Below, piece after piece: positions 10,385 to 19,690 of a stretch of 64,000 nucleotides of DNA. Source of the stretch: JBBATK01 sp040398805 (GTDB lineage: Bacteria; Bacteroidota; Ignavibacteria; Kapaibacteriales; NICIL-2); NCBI GenBank assembly GCA_040398805.1, contig JBBATK010000006.1:58188-122187 (forward strand), in the 5' to 3' direction. The notes beneath the pieces are model-generated. The model did not search any database, was not told where the DNA came from, and saw nothing but the letters and a program-made list of their open reading frames with translations. How positions within the stretch are numbered: the stretch's first letter is position 1; the number at the start of each line of letters is the position of its first letter. Both the position numbers and the translations under genes were made by a program.

Positions 10385-11929
10385 ATGTACTCACGCTTGT
10401 GCTCGGCCGCCGTGTGCGGTATCGATGCGTTCATTGTCGACGTTGAAACACATTTGGAGAACCAGATACCGGGTTTTGTCACCGTCGGACTCCCCGACTC
10501 CGCCGTCCGTGAGTCCCGCGAGCGGGTCATGGCCGCAGTGAAGAACTCAGGATTCCCGTTCCCGCAGAAGAAAGTGACCATCAATCTTGCTCCCGCGGAC
10601 ATACGCAAGGAAGGCAGCGCGTTCGACCTGCCGATTGCGCTTGGGGTATTGGCCGCGTACGATTTCATCGCGGCCGAGTCCGTGGAGCGTATCATCTGCA
10701 TCGGCGAGCTTGCCCTCGACGGATCCCTGCGTCCCGTGCACGGCGTCCTTTCTATCGCCGTGGAGGCAGGAAAGCACGGGTTCGCACGCCTGTTGCTACC
10801 TGCAGAGAATGCGGCGGAGGCGGCGCTCGTGCCCGGCGTCGATGTCATCGCGTTGAACTCCTTGGAAGAAGCTGTGAAGTACCTGAACGGTCATCTGGAA
10901 CTGACCCCCATGCGGGTGGAGCTGCGCGATGTGTTCCGTCAGGACGACGACGCGGGACGTCCCGACATATCGGACGTCAAAGGTCAGGAGAGCGTGAAGC
11001 GTGCAATGGAGATTGCCGCTGCGGGCGGACACAACGTCATCATGGTCGGACCTCCCGGCTCGGGTAAGACCATGCTCGCGAAGCGCATCCCGACCATCCT
11101 GCCGCCGCTCACGCTGGACGAGTCGCTCGAGACCACGAAGATCCATTCCGTCACCGGACTTCTTCCCGCAGGGCAGGCGCTTCTCACGCAGCGACCCTTC
11201 CGCGCTCCCCACCACACCATCTCCGATGCCGCGCTCGTAGGCGGCGGCATGGGCGTGGTCCGCGCCGGCGAGATATCCATGGCCAACCATGGCGTGCTGT
11301 TTCTGGACGAGCTTCCGGAGTTCGCGCGCAACGTGCTCGAGGTGCTCCGGCAACCGCTCGAAGAGAAACGCATTTCCATTTCGCGGACGAAGATGACCAT
11401 CGAGTTCCCGTGTAACTTCATGCTCGTGTGCAGCATGAACCCGTGTCCATGCGGCAACTTCGGCAACCCCGCACAGCAGTGCAGCTGCACCCCTCAGCAG
11501 ATACAACGCTACATGGCGAAGATCAGCGGACCCCTCTTGGACAGGATCGACCTCCATGTGGACGTAGCCGGCGTCCAGTACCAGGAGCTCAGCACGGCGC
11601 GGGCGGGAGAGAGCTCTCGCGTCATCCGCGAACGGGTGATCCGAGCTCGTGATGTCCAGACGGAACGCTATCGGAATTCTGCCGGTGTGTTCAAGAACGC
11701 AGACATGGGAACGCCCGAACTGGAGTCCCACTGTACCCTCGACGCGACCTCGCAACAGCTCTTGAAGACCGCCATGGTGAAGCTGGGCCTATCCGCTCGC
11801 GCCTACGACCGGATCCTGAAAGTGGCACGGACCATAGCGGACCTGGCAGGGAGCGAACATCTGCAACCCGCCCATGTGAGCGAAGCCATCCAGTATCGCA
11901 ATCTCGACCGCCAGTATTGGAACGCATAG
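10385..11929 (+). CDS. YifB/ComM-family Mg-chelatase-like AAA+ ATPase
   Basis: The 514-residue protein has the full layout of the ComM/YifB family: an N-terminal Lon-protease-like (ChlI) domain (GIDAFIVDVETHL...GFVTVGLPDSAVRE), a central AAA+ module with Walker A GPPGSGKT near residue 222 and the sensor region FLDELPEF, a cysteine-rich insert (CSMNPCPCGNFG...CSC), and the C-terminal helical domain. ComM is a branch-migration helicase that helps integrate single-stranded DNA during natural transformation. Whether this organism is competent cannot be told from the window. The gene stands alone and converges on pstS. Confidence 0.93.
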   Translation: MYSRLCSAAVCGIDAFIVDVETHLENQIPGFVTVGLPDSAVRESRERVMAAVKNSGFPFPQKKVTINLAPADIRKEGSAFDLPIALGVLAAYDFIAAESVERIICIGELALDGSLRPVHGVLSIAVEAGKHGFARLLLPAENAAEAALVPGVDVIALNSLEEAVKYLNGHLELTPMRVELRDVFRQDDDAGRPDISDVKGQESVKRAMEIAAAGGHNVIMVGPPGSGKTMLAKRIPTILPPLTLDESLETTKIHSVTGLLPAGQALLTQRPFRAPHHTISDAALVGGGMGVVRAGEISMANHGVLFLDELPEFARNVLEVLRQPLEEKRISISRTKMTIEFPCNFMLVCSMNPCPCGNFGNPAQQCSCTPQQIQRYMAKISGPLLDRIDLHVDVAGVQYQELSTARAGESSRVIRERVIRARDVQTERYRNSAGVFKNADMGTPELESHCTLDATSQQLLKTAMVKLGLSARAYDRILKVARTIADLAGSEHLQPAHVSEAIQYRNLDRQYWNA

Positions 11930-11936
11930 GAGACGC

Positions 11937-11972
11937 AAAAAAAAACGGCGGGAGTCGATGGACTCCCGCCGT
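11937..11972 (-). terminator. Terminator of pstS
   Basis: A 12-bp perfect stem (ACGGCGGGAGTC / GACTCCCGCCGT, loop GATG) has an A run on its left side, which is a T run on the minus strand. It ends the leftward pstS transcript and sits just past the yifB stop codon. Confidence 0.92.
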
Positions 11973-12007
11973 CGGAACCTGTCTGAACGGATGACGTATG
12001 CCGGAAC

Positions 12008-13036
12008 CTAGTACTTGATGGACTTGATCTTCGCCGCACACATGTCAATCACTTTCGTCGGCAAGGGCGCGTAGTGAAGGTCCTTGCAGTATAGCTGTCC
12101 GTCCCTGATCGCCCAGTTCAAGAAGTCGACCAAGGCCTTGCCTTTCGCCTTATCCTTCTGTTGCGCATACACGAGCAGCCACGTCATGCCGGAAATCGGG
12201 TAGCCGCCGTCATCGGGATCCGTGATCGAGGCACGAAGATCCGCGGGGATGTTCTTCAGCGATCCGTCCGCCGCCTTCGTGACGGATTCGATGGTCGGCA
12301 CGATGAACTGTCCGCTCTTGTTCTGCACCTGCGCGTACGAGAGCTTGTTCTGCACAGCGTACGCGAGCTCCACGTACCCGATGGAACCGGGCGTCGCCTT
12401 CACCTGACCCGATACGCCTTCGTTACCCTTGGCGCCCAAGGTGCCTTCGGGCCAATTGACCGACGTACCCTTACCGCACTTCTCTTTCCAGAACCCGCTC
12501 ACCTTGCACATGTAATCCGTGAAGATCGCCGTCGTGCCGCTTCCATCGCTGCGATGGATGACGATGATGGGAAGGTTGGGAAGCTTGATTCCGGGGTTGG
12601 ACTCGGCGATACGCGGATCGTTCCACTTGGTGATGACGCGCAGGAAGATGTCGGGAATGACCGAGGGTTTGAGCTTCAAGGAAGCCGAGACGCCGGGAAC
12701 ATTGTAGGTGAGCACCACCGCACCCATTGCCATGGGGATGTGGAGGACATCGCTGCCCTGCTTGGACTTGGCTTCGGTGAGTTGCTCGTTCTTCATCGGA
12801 CCATCCGAGGCGCCGAAGTCCACCGTACCCTCGGTGATCTGCTTGATACCACCGCCCGAGCCTATTGACTGATAGTTGAATTGGACTCCTGTCTTGTTCT
12901 TGTACACCTCGAACCACTTGGAGTAAAGGACATACGGAAACGTTGCCCCGGCTCCGTTCAGCTGAAGCTGAGCGGCAAGAGGAACAGCGCTGAGTACTGC
13001 ACACGCATACAGACTCAGCAAGAAGATTCTTTTCAT
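12008..13036 (-). CDS. pstS: Phosphate ABC transporter substrate-binding protein
   Basis: The 342-residue exported protein captures phosphate for the high-affinity Pst importer. A signal peptide (MKRIFLLSLYAC...PLAAQ) places the start at 13036, although an upstream in-frame ATG exists. The mature part begins LQLNGAGATFPYVLYSKWFE and contains SIGSGGGIKQITEG...FGASDGPM, HRSDGSGTTAIFTDYM and GYVELAYA, all PstS hallmarks contacting phosphate. No pstC, pstA, pstB or phoU lies nearby, so the rest of the transporter must be encoded elsewhere. A strong terminator follows. An inverted repeat upstream (13111-13155) may be regulatory. Confidence 0.95.
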   Translation of the reverse strand: MKRIFLLSLYACAVLSAVPLAAQLQLNGAGATFPYVLYSKWFEVYKNKTGVQFNYQSIGSGGGIKQITEGTVDFGASDGPMKNEQLTEAKSKQGSDVLHIPMAMGAVVLTYNVPGVSASLKLKPSVIPDIFLRVITKWNDPRIAESNPGIKLPNLPIIVIHRSDGSGTTAIFTDYMCKVSGFWKEKCGKGTSVNWPEGTLGAKGNEGVSGQVKATPGSIGYVELAYAVQNKLSYAQVQNKSGQFIVPTIESVTKAADGSLKNIPADLRASITDPDDGGYPISGMTWLLVYAQQKDKAKGKALVDFLNWAIRDGQLYCKDLHYAPLPTKVIDMCAAKIKSIKY

Positions 13037-13110
13037 GAAATCCATGAAATAGTGAGTAAAACTGCTTGGACGCAAAACTACGTCGGGTTCGCTCGCGACT
13101 CCGCCACACC

Positions 13111-13155
13111 CACGTTACGTTTTCGTAAAATAGTACGTAGCATTCAGGTAACGTG
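13111..13155. promoter_or_regulatory. Inverted repeat in pstS / GT-C divergent promoter region
   Basis: Two 8-base arms, CACGTTAC (13111-13118) and GTAACGTG (13148-13155), are exact reverse complements 29 bases apart. They lie in the 247-bp region between the divergent pstS and the membrane GT-C gene. They could be an operator; they do not match the E. coli Pho box. Confidence 0.3.
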
Positions 13156-13283
13156 AATTCACGAACACACCCTCCTCTCTGCGCAGAAGTCCCTCCTCTC
13201 TGTCCGGAACACGCTAAATTCGCAGGCCGTCCGCTTCGGGACGCCAAGGGACACCGCTGATCAACCATTCCAGAGGATACGAC

Positions 13284-15038
13284 ATGCAACCTGTCTACAT
13301 GCGCTCGTCCATCAAGAGCGTGCTGCCCGCATGGGTGTTCTGCATCATCCTTGTGGCGGCATGCGGAATCCTGTATGCCCACACCGCATCGTACGCGTAT
13401 ACCGATCTGGACGATACGATCTTCATCCGGGAGTTCGAGCAATACAACCGGCAGGATGCTTCCTACCTGCAAAGTTTCCGACGCGGCGTTTTCAGCGATT
13501 CGAGCGACACCTATTACCGTCCGCTCCTCCTTGCCTCCTTCGTCTTCGACCGTCATCGAGAAGGCAAGCTCTCCACCACCTTGCACAGCGAATCCTCGCG
13601 GAACGATTCCATCTCGACCTATCATATCACGAACATCGTCCTCCACGGCGTGGCCGTCCTCCTGCTCTTCTTCCTGTTACGACTCATGCGGTGCAACAAC
13701 ACCGTCTCCTTCGTCATCTCCGTCATTTTCGCCGTTCACCCTGCCCTTGTCCAAGCGGTCGTGTGGATTCCGGGAAGGAACGACTCGCTTCTGGCCGTGT
13801 TCATCTTCTCCTTCCTGCTCAGCGCCTTCCATGCGGTGGAGAAACACCGCGTGGCGCTGTATCCCCTGCAGTTCCTTTGCTTGCTCGGCGCTCTGTTCAC
13901 GAAGGAGACGGGTATCATCGCCGCACCCATGGCACTGTTCATCCTGGTGTACTTTCATGGAATGACCGTGCGCGACCGACGACTATGGTACCTTGGTGCC
14001 ACGTGGGTCGTGGCGCTTGCCGTGTGGCTGGGCGTGCGCTCGTCGGCCTCCGTGATGAACCAGGATATCGCTCCGGGAGCTCTCGTCGGCGGCTTCATCG
14101 AACGTCTGCCGCTCATCATCCAATACCTTGGCAAAGTCCTGCTGCCCTTCAATCTGGCGGTGGTTCCGTATCAGGACCAGACCACTGTCTGGTTCGGCGT
14201 GGGAGCGCTCGGCATCATCGCCGCTGTCATCCTTTGGTCGCGAGAGAAGCAATGGCGCGGACTCATCACCGGTGCCGCTTGGTTCCTGGTCTTTCTGCTT
14301 CCCGCGCTCATCGTCCCCAAGTCCCTCAACAACGAAGCCTACGAGCATCGCTTGTACGTACCGATGGTGGGCATCCTGTTCCTTCTTGCACAGACGGATC
14401 TGACACGACGATTCAACGAACGGAAGCTGCTTCTTGGTGCGGTACCTCTCTGCGCGGCACTCTTCGTGGCTTCGTATCTGCGCACCGATCTCTTCAGCAA
14501 CCGCATCGTCTTCTGGGAGAGTGCGGTGGCCACCTCGCCGGCGTCGCCGTTCACCACCATGATGCTCGGATCGCGATACATGCTCGACGCGTCGAAGCCC
14601 CGTCCCACCGAGGGTGAACGCCTGCTCCGCGCTTCGTATGCCATGGACTCCAATCGCAAGTACATCAATTACTACATGGCACTGCTCCTGTGGAACCGCG
14701 AGAAGATCCGGGAGTCCGAACCGTTCCTTGAAAAAGAGCTCACGTACAATCCTCAATGGGCGGAGCTGACCTTCCGCCTTGCACGATGCGCCATCGAGCG
14801 TGGCGACCTGATGAAAGGCAAGATGATGCTGGAACGCAATTATGCCCTGAATCCGATGGATGAGCAAGGAGCGAACAACCTGCTCATGGTGTGCTGCGAC
14901 GTCGGGCGCTTCGACGAAGCGAAGTCCTACGCGGACCGCATCACGGCCTCCGGCGTCTCCGTCCCGAAGGCGCTGCTCGATCGCATTGCCGCCGGCGCTG
15001 CGTCTGCTGCTCCTACGGCACCGTCCGCACCTCGTTGA
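13284..15038 (+). CDS. GT-C-like polytopic membrane protein with C-terminal TPR repeats
   Basis: The 584-residue product begins with a membrane segment (VLPAWVFCIILVAACGILYA), followed by the acidic loop motif YTDLDDTIF and several more membrane helices. The signature HPALVQAVVWIPGRNDSLLA is typical of the TMTC/DUF1736-related GT-C glycosyltransferase-like family. After about residue 430 the chain becomes soluble and TPR-like (YNPQWAELTFRLARCAIERG, YALNPMDEQGANNL). Such proteins may transfer sugars from lipid carriers to exported proteins, but the activity here is inferred only. AGAGGA precedes the ATG. It is followed 63 bp later by an alpha/beta hydrolase on the same strand. Confidence 0.8.
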   Translation: MQPVYMRSSIKSVLPAWVFCIILVAACGILYAHTASYAYTDLDDTIFIREFEQYNRQDASYLQSFRRGVFSDSSDTYYRPLLLASFVFDRHREGKLSTTLHSESSRNDSISTYHITNIVLHGVAVLLLFFLLRLMRCNNTVSFVISVIFAVHPALVQAVVWIPGRNDSLLAVFIFSFLLSAFHAVEKHRVALYPLQFLCLLGALFTKETGIIAAPMALFILVYFHGMTVRDRRLWYLGATWVVALAVWLGVRSSASVMNQDIAPGALVGGFIERLPLIIQYLGKVLLPFNLAVVPYQDQTTVWFGVGALGIIAAVILWSREKQWRGLITGAAWFLVFLLPALIVPKSLNNEAYEHRLYVPMVGILFLLAQTDLTRRFNERKLLLGAVPLCAALFVASYLRTDLFSNRIVFWESAVATSPASPFTTMMLGSRYMLDASKPRPTEGERLLRASYAMDSNRKYINYYMALLLWNREKIRESEPFLEKELTYNPQWAELTFRLARCAIERGDLMKGKMMLERNYALNPMDEQGANNLLMVCCDVGRFDEAKSYADRITASGVSVPKALLDRIAAGAASAAPTAPSAPR

Positions 15039-15101
15039 CCTGGTCGCCATGGGATTGACGCACACATCATCCCGTGCACCATCACCATTCCCTGATTCGC
15101 C

Positions 15102-15974
15102 ATGACCGACAACGTCCGATGCATCACGCGCACGCTCCCGGTACCGGATTCAACGTTGGGTCTGACCATCGACATCCGCTCTCTCGGCGGCACCGAGCCA
15201 CGTCCCGTCGTCGTCTTCACGCACGGCTTCCGTGTGAACAAGGACTGGGGTTTCATTCCACGCGTGTGCGCCGCGCTTGCACGCGCCGGCGCTCACGTGA
15301 TCTCGTACAACAGCCGCTACAACGGGTACCTCGGCGCACACTCCGAATCGTTCAGCGAGGACCTCTTCGCCCTTAATACCGTGTCCAAAGAACTCGAGGA
15401 CGTCTCCGTCATCCTCGACGCGATCGGCAACGACCTGCTCTTGCCGGACGGATACGAACGCGACGACAGGATCATGATGACCGGTCACTCCCGTGGTTGT
15501 GCCATCGCCCTCCTTAGCGCCTCTCGTCGCGCCGATATCGACGCATGCGCCCTGTGGTCGCCCATCGCCCGCCTGCATCGGTATACGGAACGTCAGAAAC
15601 AGTTGTGGAGGGCGCGCGGTTTCGTGCGCGTTCCGGAGTCGGATCGCGGACCGGCCTTCCGCATGAATGCGGAGTTCCTGGACGACCTTGACGAACACCG
15701 CGAGGAGTTCTCGCTCACCGCCGCGATGTCCCGATTCCACGGACGGACGGCACTCATCGTGGGTGCACAAGACCTTGCCACCCCACCCTCCGAGGCGCGC
15801 GAGCTTCATCGCGCGGCTCCGGCATCCCGGAGCACCTATGTGGAGATTCCCGCCACCGGACATACCTTCGGCATGCCGGACACGGACGCTCCGCTGAGCA
15901 AACCGTGCATGGAAGCCCTGCGCCAGACGGCTCTCGTCTTCGACCTTTCCGCCATGCCCGAGGACGCGCCGTAG
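15102..15974 (+). CDS. Alpha/beta hydrolase
   Basis: The 290-residue protein has the alpha/beta hydrolase layout: oxyanion region VVFTHGFRVNKDW, nucleophile elbow GHSRG (Ser in TGHSRGCAIALLS), an acid in VGAQDLATPP and a C-terminal histidine in ATGHTFG. There is no signal peptide, so it is presumably cytoplasmic. It resembles dienelactone-hydrolase or peptidase-like serine hydrolases. The substrate cannot be named. It may be co-transcribed with the preceding GT-C/TPR gene. Confidence 0.85.
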   Translation: MTDNVRCITRTLPVPDSTLGLTIDIRSLGGTEPRPVVVFTHGFRVNKDWGFIPRVCAALARAGAHVISYNSRYNGYLGAHSESFSEDLFALNTVSKELEDVSVILDAIGNDLLLPDGYERDDRIMMTGHSRGCAIALLSASRRADIDACALWSPIARLHRYTERQKQLWRARGFVRVPESDRGPAFRMNAEFLDDLDEHREEFSLTAAMSRFHGRTALIVGAQDLATPPSEARELHRAAPASRSTYVEIPATGHTFGMPDTDAPLSKPCMEALRQTALVFDLSAMPEDAP

Positions 15975-16037
15975 AAACCTTCGGGCGCGGATCCATCCGG
16001 CGCAGTGCATGCGGTTCCATTCCCTATCTTCGACCCC

Positions 16038-16454
16038 ATGAACGGTTCATCCTTTGTCCTCCGCATCCTCGTCCTTACCTGCGGCCTTATCGTCTCCTGC
16101 GGCACAGGTTCTCGCGAATCCGTGCGTCCGCGCGTGGCATCGCAAGCGGTGGTGCGGGAGTGGAAAGCGGATCTGGACTCAGGGAAAGTGCCGCACGCCA
16201 TCGCGCGAATGGCTCATCCGTCGGGACGACGTTATGTGGCCGTGGAAGCGTATGAGCTCCGCGACGACGTGGCGCGCTGGCAGCGCATCCTGCGCGGTGC
16301 CATCCTGAGCGATATGATCGTGGAGATCGAATCGGACTCCGTCTGCCGCCTGCTCGTGGAGATGGACTATCATGACATGTATCTGGCGCAGACCCGTCGC
16401 GTGGACTCCACGTGGTATCTCACCTCCTTCCGCTCACGGACCATCGGCGACTAG
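16038..16454 (+). CDS. Small lipoprotein of unknown function
   Basis: The 138-residue product has a lipoprotein signal (MNGSSFVLRILVL...GLIVSC, modified Cys at residue 21), which sets the start at 16038 in preference to an ATG 33 bases upstream. The mature part is a small alpha+beta region (VVREWKADLDSGKVPHAIARMAH, ILRGAILSDMIVEIESD) that I do not recognise. It lies 63 bp after the hydrolase on the same strand and may share its transcript. It is anchored to a membrane, probably facing the periplasm. Confidence 0.7.
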   Translation: MNGSSFVLRILVLTCGLIVSCGTGSRESVRPRVASQAVVREWKADLDSGKVPHAIARMAHPSGRRYVAVEAYELRDDVARWQRILRGAILSDMIVEIESDSVCRLLVEMDYHDMYLAQTRRVDSTWYLTSFRSRTIGD

Positions 16455-16463
16455 CAAAAAAAA

Positions 16464-16491
16464 AACCGGTGGTTGCGCCACCGGTTCTTCC
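16464..16491. terminator. Bidirectional terminator
   Basis: A 9-bp stem (AACCGGTGG / CCACCGGTT, loop TTGCG) is flanked by a nine-A run on the left and a T-rich stretch on the right. It can end both the rightward lipoprotein gene and the leftward DUF2795 gene, which converge here. Confidence 0.88.
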
Positions 16492-16534
16492 TTTTCCTCT
16501 CTCGCGTCCTCACGCGAACGACCGCCTGTGTCAC

Positions 16535-16771
16535 CTAGTACATGTCGTCGTCATCGTCTTCATTGTAGAACAACGAATCCGTTTCGTTCTCGTACTCGGG
16601 CCACAGGTCCTCGATGTTCTCATACTGCTCTTCGGTATCGTCGAGTTCGCTGAGATTATCCAATACCTGCTGAGGGGCTCCCGTCCTGTTCGCGTAGTCG
16701 AGCAACTCTTCTTTCGTTGCCGGCCACGGTGCATCCTCGAGAAACTGCGCAAGTTCAGGTGTCCAAAACAT
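16535..16771 (-). CDS. DUF2795-family small acidic protein
   Basis: The 78-residue protein reads WTPELAQFLEDAPWPATKEE followed by LLDYANRTGAPQQVLDNLSE, the DUF2795 pattern (proline-alanine-threonine-lysine, then a helical YA..tGAP segment). It ends in an acidic tail (YNEDDDDDMY). Very similar short proteins are widespread in Bacteroidota and Chlorobi relatives. No function is established. It stands alone on the minus strand and shares a bidirectional terminator with the facing lipoprotein gene. Confidence 0.9.
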   Translation of the reverse strand: MFWTPELAQFLEDAPWPATKEELLDYANRTGAPQQVLDNLSELDDTEEQYENIEDLWPEYENETDSLFYNEDDDDDMY

Positions 16772-17117
16772 AGATACTCCGTATAGACAATGGTGATTTC
16801 GTCGATGGTCCCTGAGGCCGCCCCGGAATCCGCATGAATACTACGTTCCGGGCGTGCTCTACCCAAGTGCGGGCGAAAATAAACAGCCACGCATCAAACA
16901 AAAAAGGAACTTTTGCCGGCGTCGAAAAAAAGACGTCCCTCACGTGCATGTCTTTCCGGACATGCCTGCCTTGCTGCGAATCATCACGCATCCGACGCCT
17001 TCGCAGGCGGGAAGGACATGATGCTGTGTATTTTTGCGGACTCAACAGCGACGGCAAGCCGTCACGGTGCGCGCATCAACGCATCCTCCATCGTTCACCA
17101 TCTTCTCGCGGATTCAC
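16772..17117. other. Divergent promoter region, no gene seen
   Basis: These 346 bp lie between the start of the DUF2795 gene and ettA. The region is AT-richer than its surroundings and holds no recognisable RNA or protein. It presumably contains both divergent promoters. Confidence 0.5.
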
Positions 17118-18788
17118 ATGGCAGACAACAAGATCATCTTTTCCATGGTCGGAGTGGGCAAAGTCCACAAGCCGAACAAACAGGTACTCAAGGACATCTA
17201 TCTCTCGTTCTACTACGGAGCGAAGATCGGCGTCCTCGGTCTCAACGGCGCCGGTAAGTCCACCCTCCTGCGCATCATCGCTGGTATCGACGACGACTAC
17301 CTCGGCAAGATCACGAAAAACGACGGCATCACGTTCGGGTACTTGCCGCAGGAGCCCGAACTGGACCAGGCCAAGACCGTCAAGCAGATCGTCGAAGAAG
17401 GCGTGCAGGACACCGTGAACCTCGTGAAGGAATACGAAGCGGTCTCTGCGGCGTTCGCCGAGCCCGATGCGGACTTCGACGCGCTCATGGAGAAGCAGGC
17501 CAAACTGCAGGATCGCATCGACGCCGTGGGCGCATGGGATCTGGACTCCAAGCTGGAGATGGCCATGGACGCCTTGCGCTGTCCGCCCTCGGATTCCACC
17601 GTGGAGCACCTTTCCGGCGGTGAGAAGCGTCGCGTGGCCCTGGTGCGTCTGCTCCTGCAGCAACCCGATGTCCTCCTGCTCGACGAGCCCACCAACCACC
17701 TGGATGCGGAGTCCATCGCCTGGCTGGAGCAGCACCTTGCGCAATATCCCGGCACCGTCATCGCGGTCACGCACGACCGGTATTTCCTTGATAACGTGGC
17801 GGGCTGGATTCTGGAGCTGGACCGTGGCGAGGGCATTCCCTTCGAAGGCAACTACTCCACGTGGCTGGACCTGAAGTCCAAGCGCCTGGCGCAGGAAGAG
17901 AAGTCGGAAAGCGCCCGACAGAAAGTGCTCAAACGCGAGCTCGAGTGGGTACGCATGAACCCGAAGGGACGTCATGCCAAGAGCAAAGCGCGTATCACGA
18001 GTTACGAGCGCATGCTCGAGGAACAGCAGACGAAGCGCAACGAGGAGATCGAGATCACCATTCCGCCGGGACCGCGCCTTGGCAACGTGGTCATCGAAGC
18101 GCAGGACATCAGCAAAGCCTTCGGCGACCGCTTGCTCTACGAACATGTGAACTTCTCCCTGCCTCCCGGCGGTATCATCGGCGTGATCGGTCCGAACGGC
18201 GCAGGCAAGACGACGATGTTCAAGATGATCACCGGCGAAATGCAGCCCGACGAAGGGTCCTTCCGTGTGGGCGACACCGTGAAGCTCGGATACATCGATC
18301 AGAACAGACCGCTCGACCCCAACAACTCCGTGTGGGAGGAGATCAGCGGCGGACAGGACCTGATCATGGTGGGCAATCGCGAGATGAACTCCCGTGCGTA
18401 CGTGGGCAGTTTCAATTTCAGCGGCAGTGATCAGCAGAAGAAGGTCACCATGCTCAGCGGCGGTGAACGAAACCGCGTGCACCTTGCCAAGATGCTGCGT
18501 GAGGGAGCGAACGTGCTCCTTCTCGACGAGCCCACGAACGACTTGGACGTGAACACCCTGCGTGCGCTGGAAGAAGCTCTGGAGAATTTCGCCGGTTGTG
18601 CCGTCGTCATCAGTCACGACCGCTGGTTCCTGGACCGTATCGCCACGCACATCCTGGCGTTCGAAGGCGATTCGCAAGTGCGCTTCTTCGATGGCAACTA
18701 TACCGAGTACTCGGAGGATTATCACAAGCGCATGGGTACAAGCGCCGATAGACCGCATCGCATCACGTATCGGAAACTCACGCGTTGA
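17118..18788 (+). CDS. ettA: Energy-dependent translational throttle protein (ABC-F)
   Basis: The 556-residue protein carries two ABC ATPase domains on one chain and no membrane segments, as in EttA (555 residues in E. coli). The start at 17118 gives the family N-terminus MADNKIIFSMVGVGKV. Walker A motifs are GLNGAGKST (first domain) and GPNGAGKTT (second); signatures are LSGGEKRRVAL and LSGGERNRVHL; Walker B segments are LLLDEPTNHLDAES and LLLDEPTNDLDVN. The linker between the domains contains the tRNA-interaction motif. EttA binds the ribosomal E site and gates entry into elongation according to the ATP/ADP ratio. A clear terminator follows. Confidence 0.96.
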   Translation: MADNKIIFSMVGVGKVHKPNKQVLKDIYLSFYYGAKIGVLGLNGAGKSTLLRIIAGIDDDYLGKITKNDGITFGYLPQEPELDQAKTVKQIVEEGVQDTVNLVKEYEAVSAAFAEPDADFDALMEKQAKLQDRIDAVGAWDLDSKLEMAMDALRCPPSDSTVEHLSGGEKRRVALVRLLLQQPDVLLLDEPTNHLDAESIAWLEQHLAQYPGTVIAVTHDRYFLDNVAGWILELDRGEGIPFEGNYSTWLDLKSKRLAQEEKSESARQKVLKRELEWVRMNPKGRHAKSKARITSYERMLEEQQTKRNEEIEITIPPGPRLGNVVIEAQDISKAFGDRLLYEHVNFSLPPGGIIGVIGPNGAGKTTMFKMITGEMQPDEGSFRVGDTVKLGYIDQNRPLDPNNSVWEEISGGQDLIMVGNREMNSRAYVGSFNFSGSDQQKKVTMLSGGERNRVHLAKMLREGANVLLLDEPTNDLDVNTLRALEEALENFAGCAVVISHDRWFLDRIATHILAFEGDSQVRFFDGNYTEYSEDYHKRMGTSADRPHRITYRKLTR

Positions 18789-18852
18789 TCATGGCGCACG
18801 ACGAGAGGGCGATGCATCAGCTGCTCTCTGCGACATGAGCAAAGTAGACAAG

Positions 18853-18893
18853 AACGGTCGCCTGCGTCAGTGCGGGCGACCGTTCCGTTTTTT
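18853..18893 (+). terminator. Terminator of ettA
   Basis: A 10-bp stem (AACGGTCGCC / GGCGACCGTT) with a 12-base loop is followed by a T-rich tract. It overlaps the last codons and stop of the facing glycosyltransferase gene, whose stop codon lies in the loop. Confidence 0.88.
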
Positions 18894-19661
18894 CTCCAGG
18901 AGCATCGCGTATTTCAGGAACACATGAAGCCACGCGCTGAGTCCCGCCAGCACGCCGGGAAGTCCGTCCAGCACGGCCCCCCGAAGGATGCTCATCTTGA
19001 ACCATGCGTACACGGGATTGATAATCAGGTTGAGCACCGAGGCGGTGCGACCGCGTGCGTGATAGTCATCCGCACCGAGCTGCGCATAGTACACTGTCTT
19101 CTCGAAGTGATGACGCACGGAGCGGAACGAATGATGATCCAGCCATCCTTTCAGCGACGCGATAACGCGTTCATCGCAGACCATTTTATCGTGCCCGCGT
19201 TCGTTGACGAAGCGCGGGTTCGCCGACCTATGCACCAAACGCAGGTGGGTGTCCGGCTGCCAAGCGAAGCGCAGCCTCCGTCCCATGTACACCGTCCGTC
19301 GCCGCAGTCGCGCTGCACGCGCCGAGCCCGACGCTACGAGTCGCGCTACGTCTTCGCATAAGGTCTCATCGGGAAACTCATCGGCATCCAGACTCCACAC
19401 CCATTCGTCCGCACACATGGCCAGGGCTTTATTCTTCTGCTCGATGGAGCCGCTCCACGGCTGGACGCTTACGTCCGCACCGTACTCCCTGCACACGGCT
19501 TCGGAATCGTCCGTGGTGGCGCTGTCGACCACCACCACCACCTTCGCGTGCATCGCGGTCAAGCGCGGCAGAAGCACCCGCAAATGATGCGCTTCGTTCT
19601 TGGCGATGATGGCGACGGTGAGTGGAAGCATGGGAGGAATGTTGGTATGGGTGGAGTTCAT
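18867..19661 (-). CDS. Family 2 glycosyltransferase (WaaE/KdtX-like)
   Basis: The 264-residue protein has a GT-A fold: AIIAKNEAHHLRVLL at the N-terminus, VVVVDSATTDDSEAVCREYGA for nucleotide binding, SLDADEFPDE as the DxD-type metal site, and a C-terminal hydrophobic stretch near residues 225-250. It resembles the lipopolysaccharide core transferases of the WaaE/KdtX group, so an envelope sugar is the likely product. The start is uncertain between 19661 and an in-frame ATG at 19631. The 3' end lies inside the hairpin that terminates ettA. It is the downstream gene of a short minus-strand pair with the cytochrome lipoprotein (29 bp apart). Confidence 0.88.
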   Translation of the reverse strand: MNSTHTNIPPMLPLTVAIIAKNEAHHLRVLLPRLTAMHAKVVVVVDSATTDDSEAVCREYGADVSVQPWSGSIEQKNKALAMCADEWVWSLDADEFPDETLCEDVARLVASGSARAARLRRRTVYMGRRLRFAWQPDTHLRLVHRSANPRFVNERGHDKMVCDERVIASLKGWLDHHSFRSVRHHFEKTVYYAQLGADDYHARGRTASVLNLIINPVYAWFKMSILRGAVLDGLPGVLAGLSAWLHVFLKYAMLLEKKRNGRPH

Positions 19662-19690
19662 TGGCGTCGTCGGACCTCGTCAACGCAGGA

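Noticed and set aside
17076..18758. 560-codon minus-strand frame opposite ettA
   Set aside because: Shadow of an unambiguous ABC-F gene.
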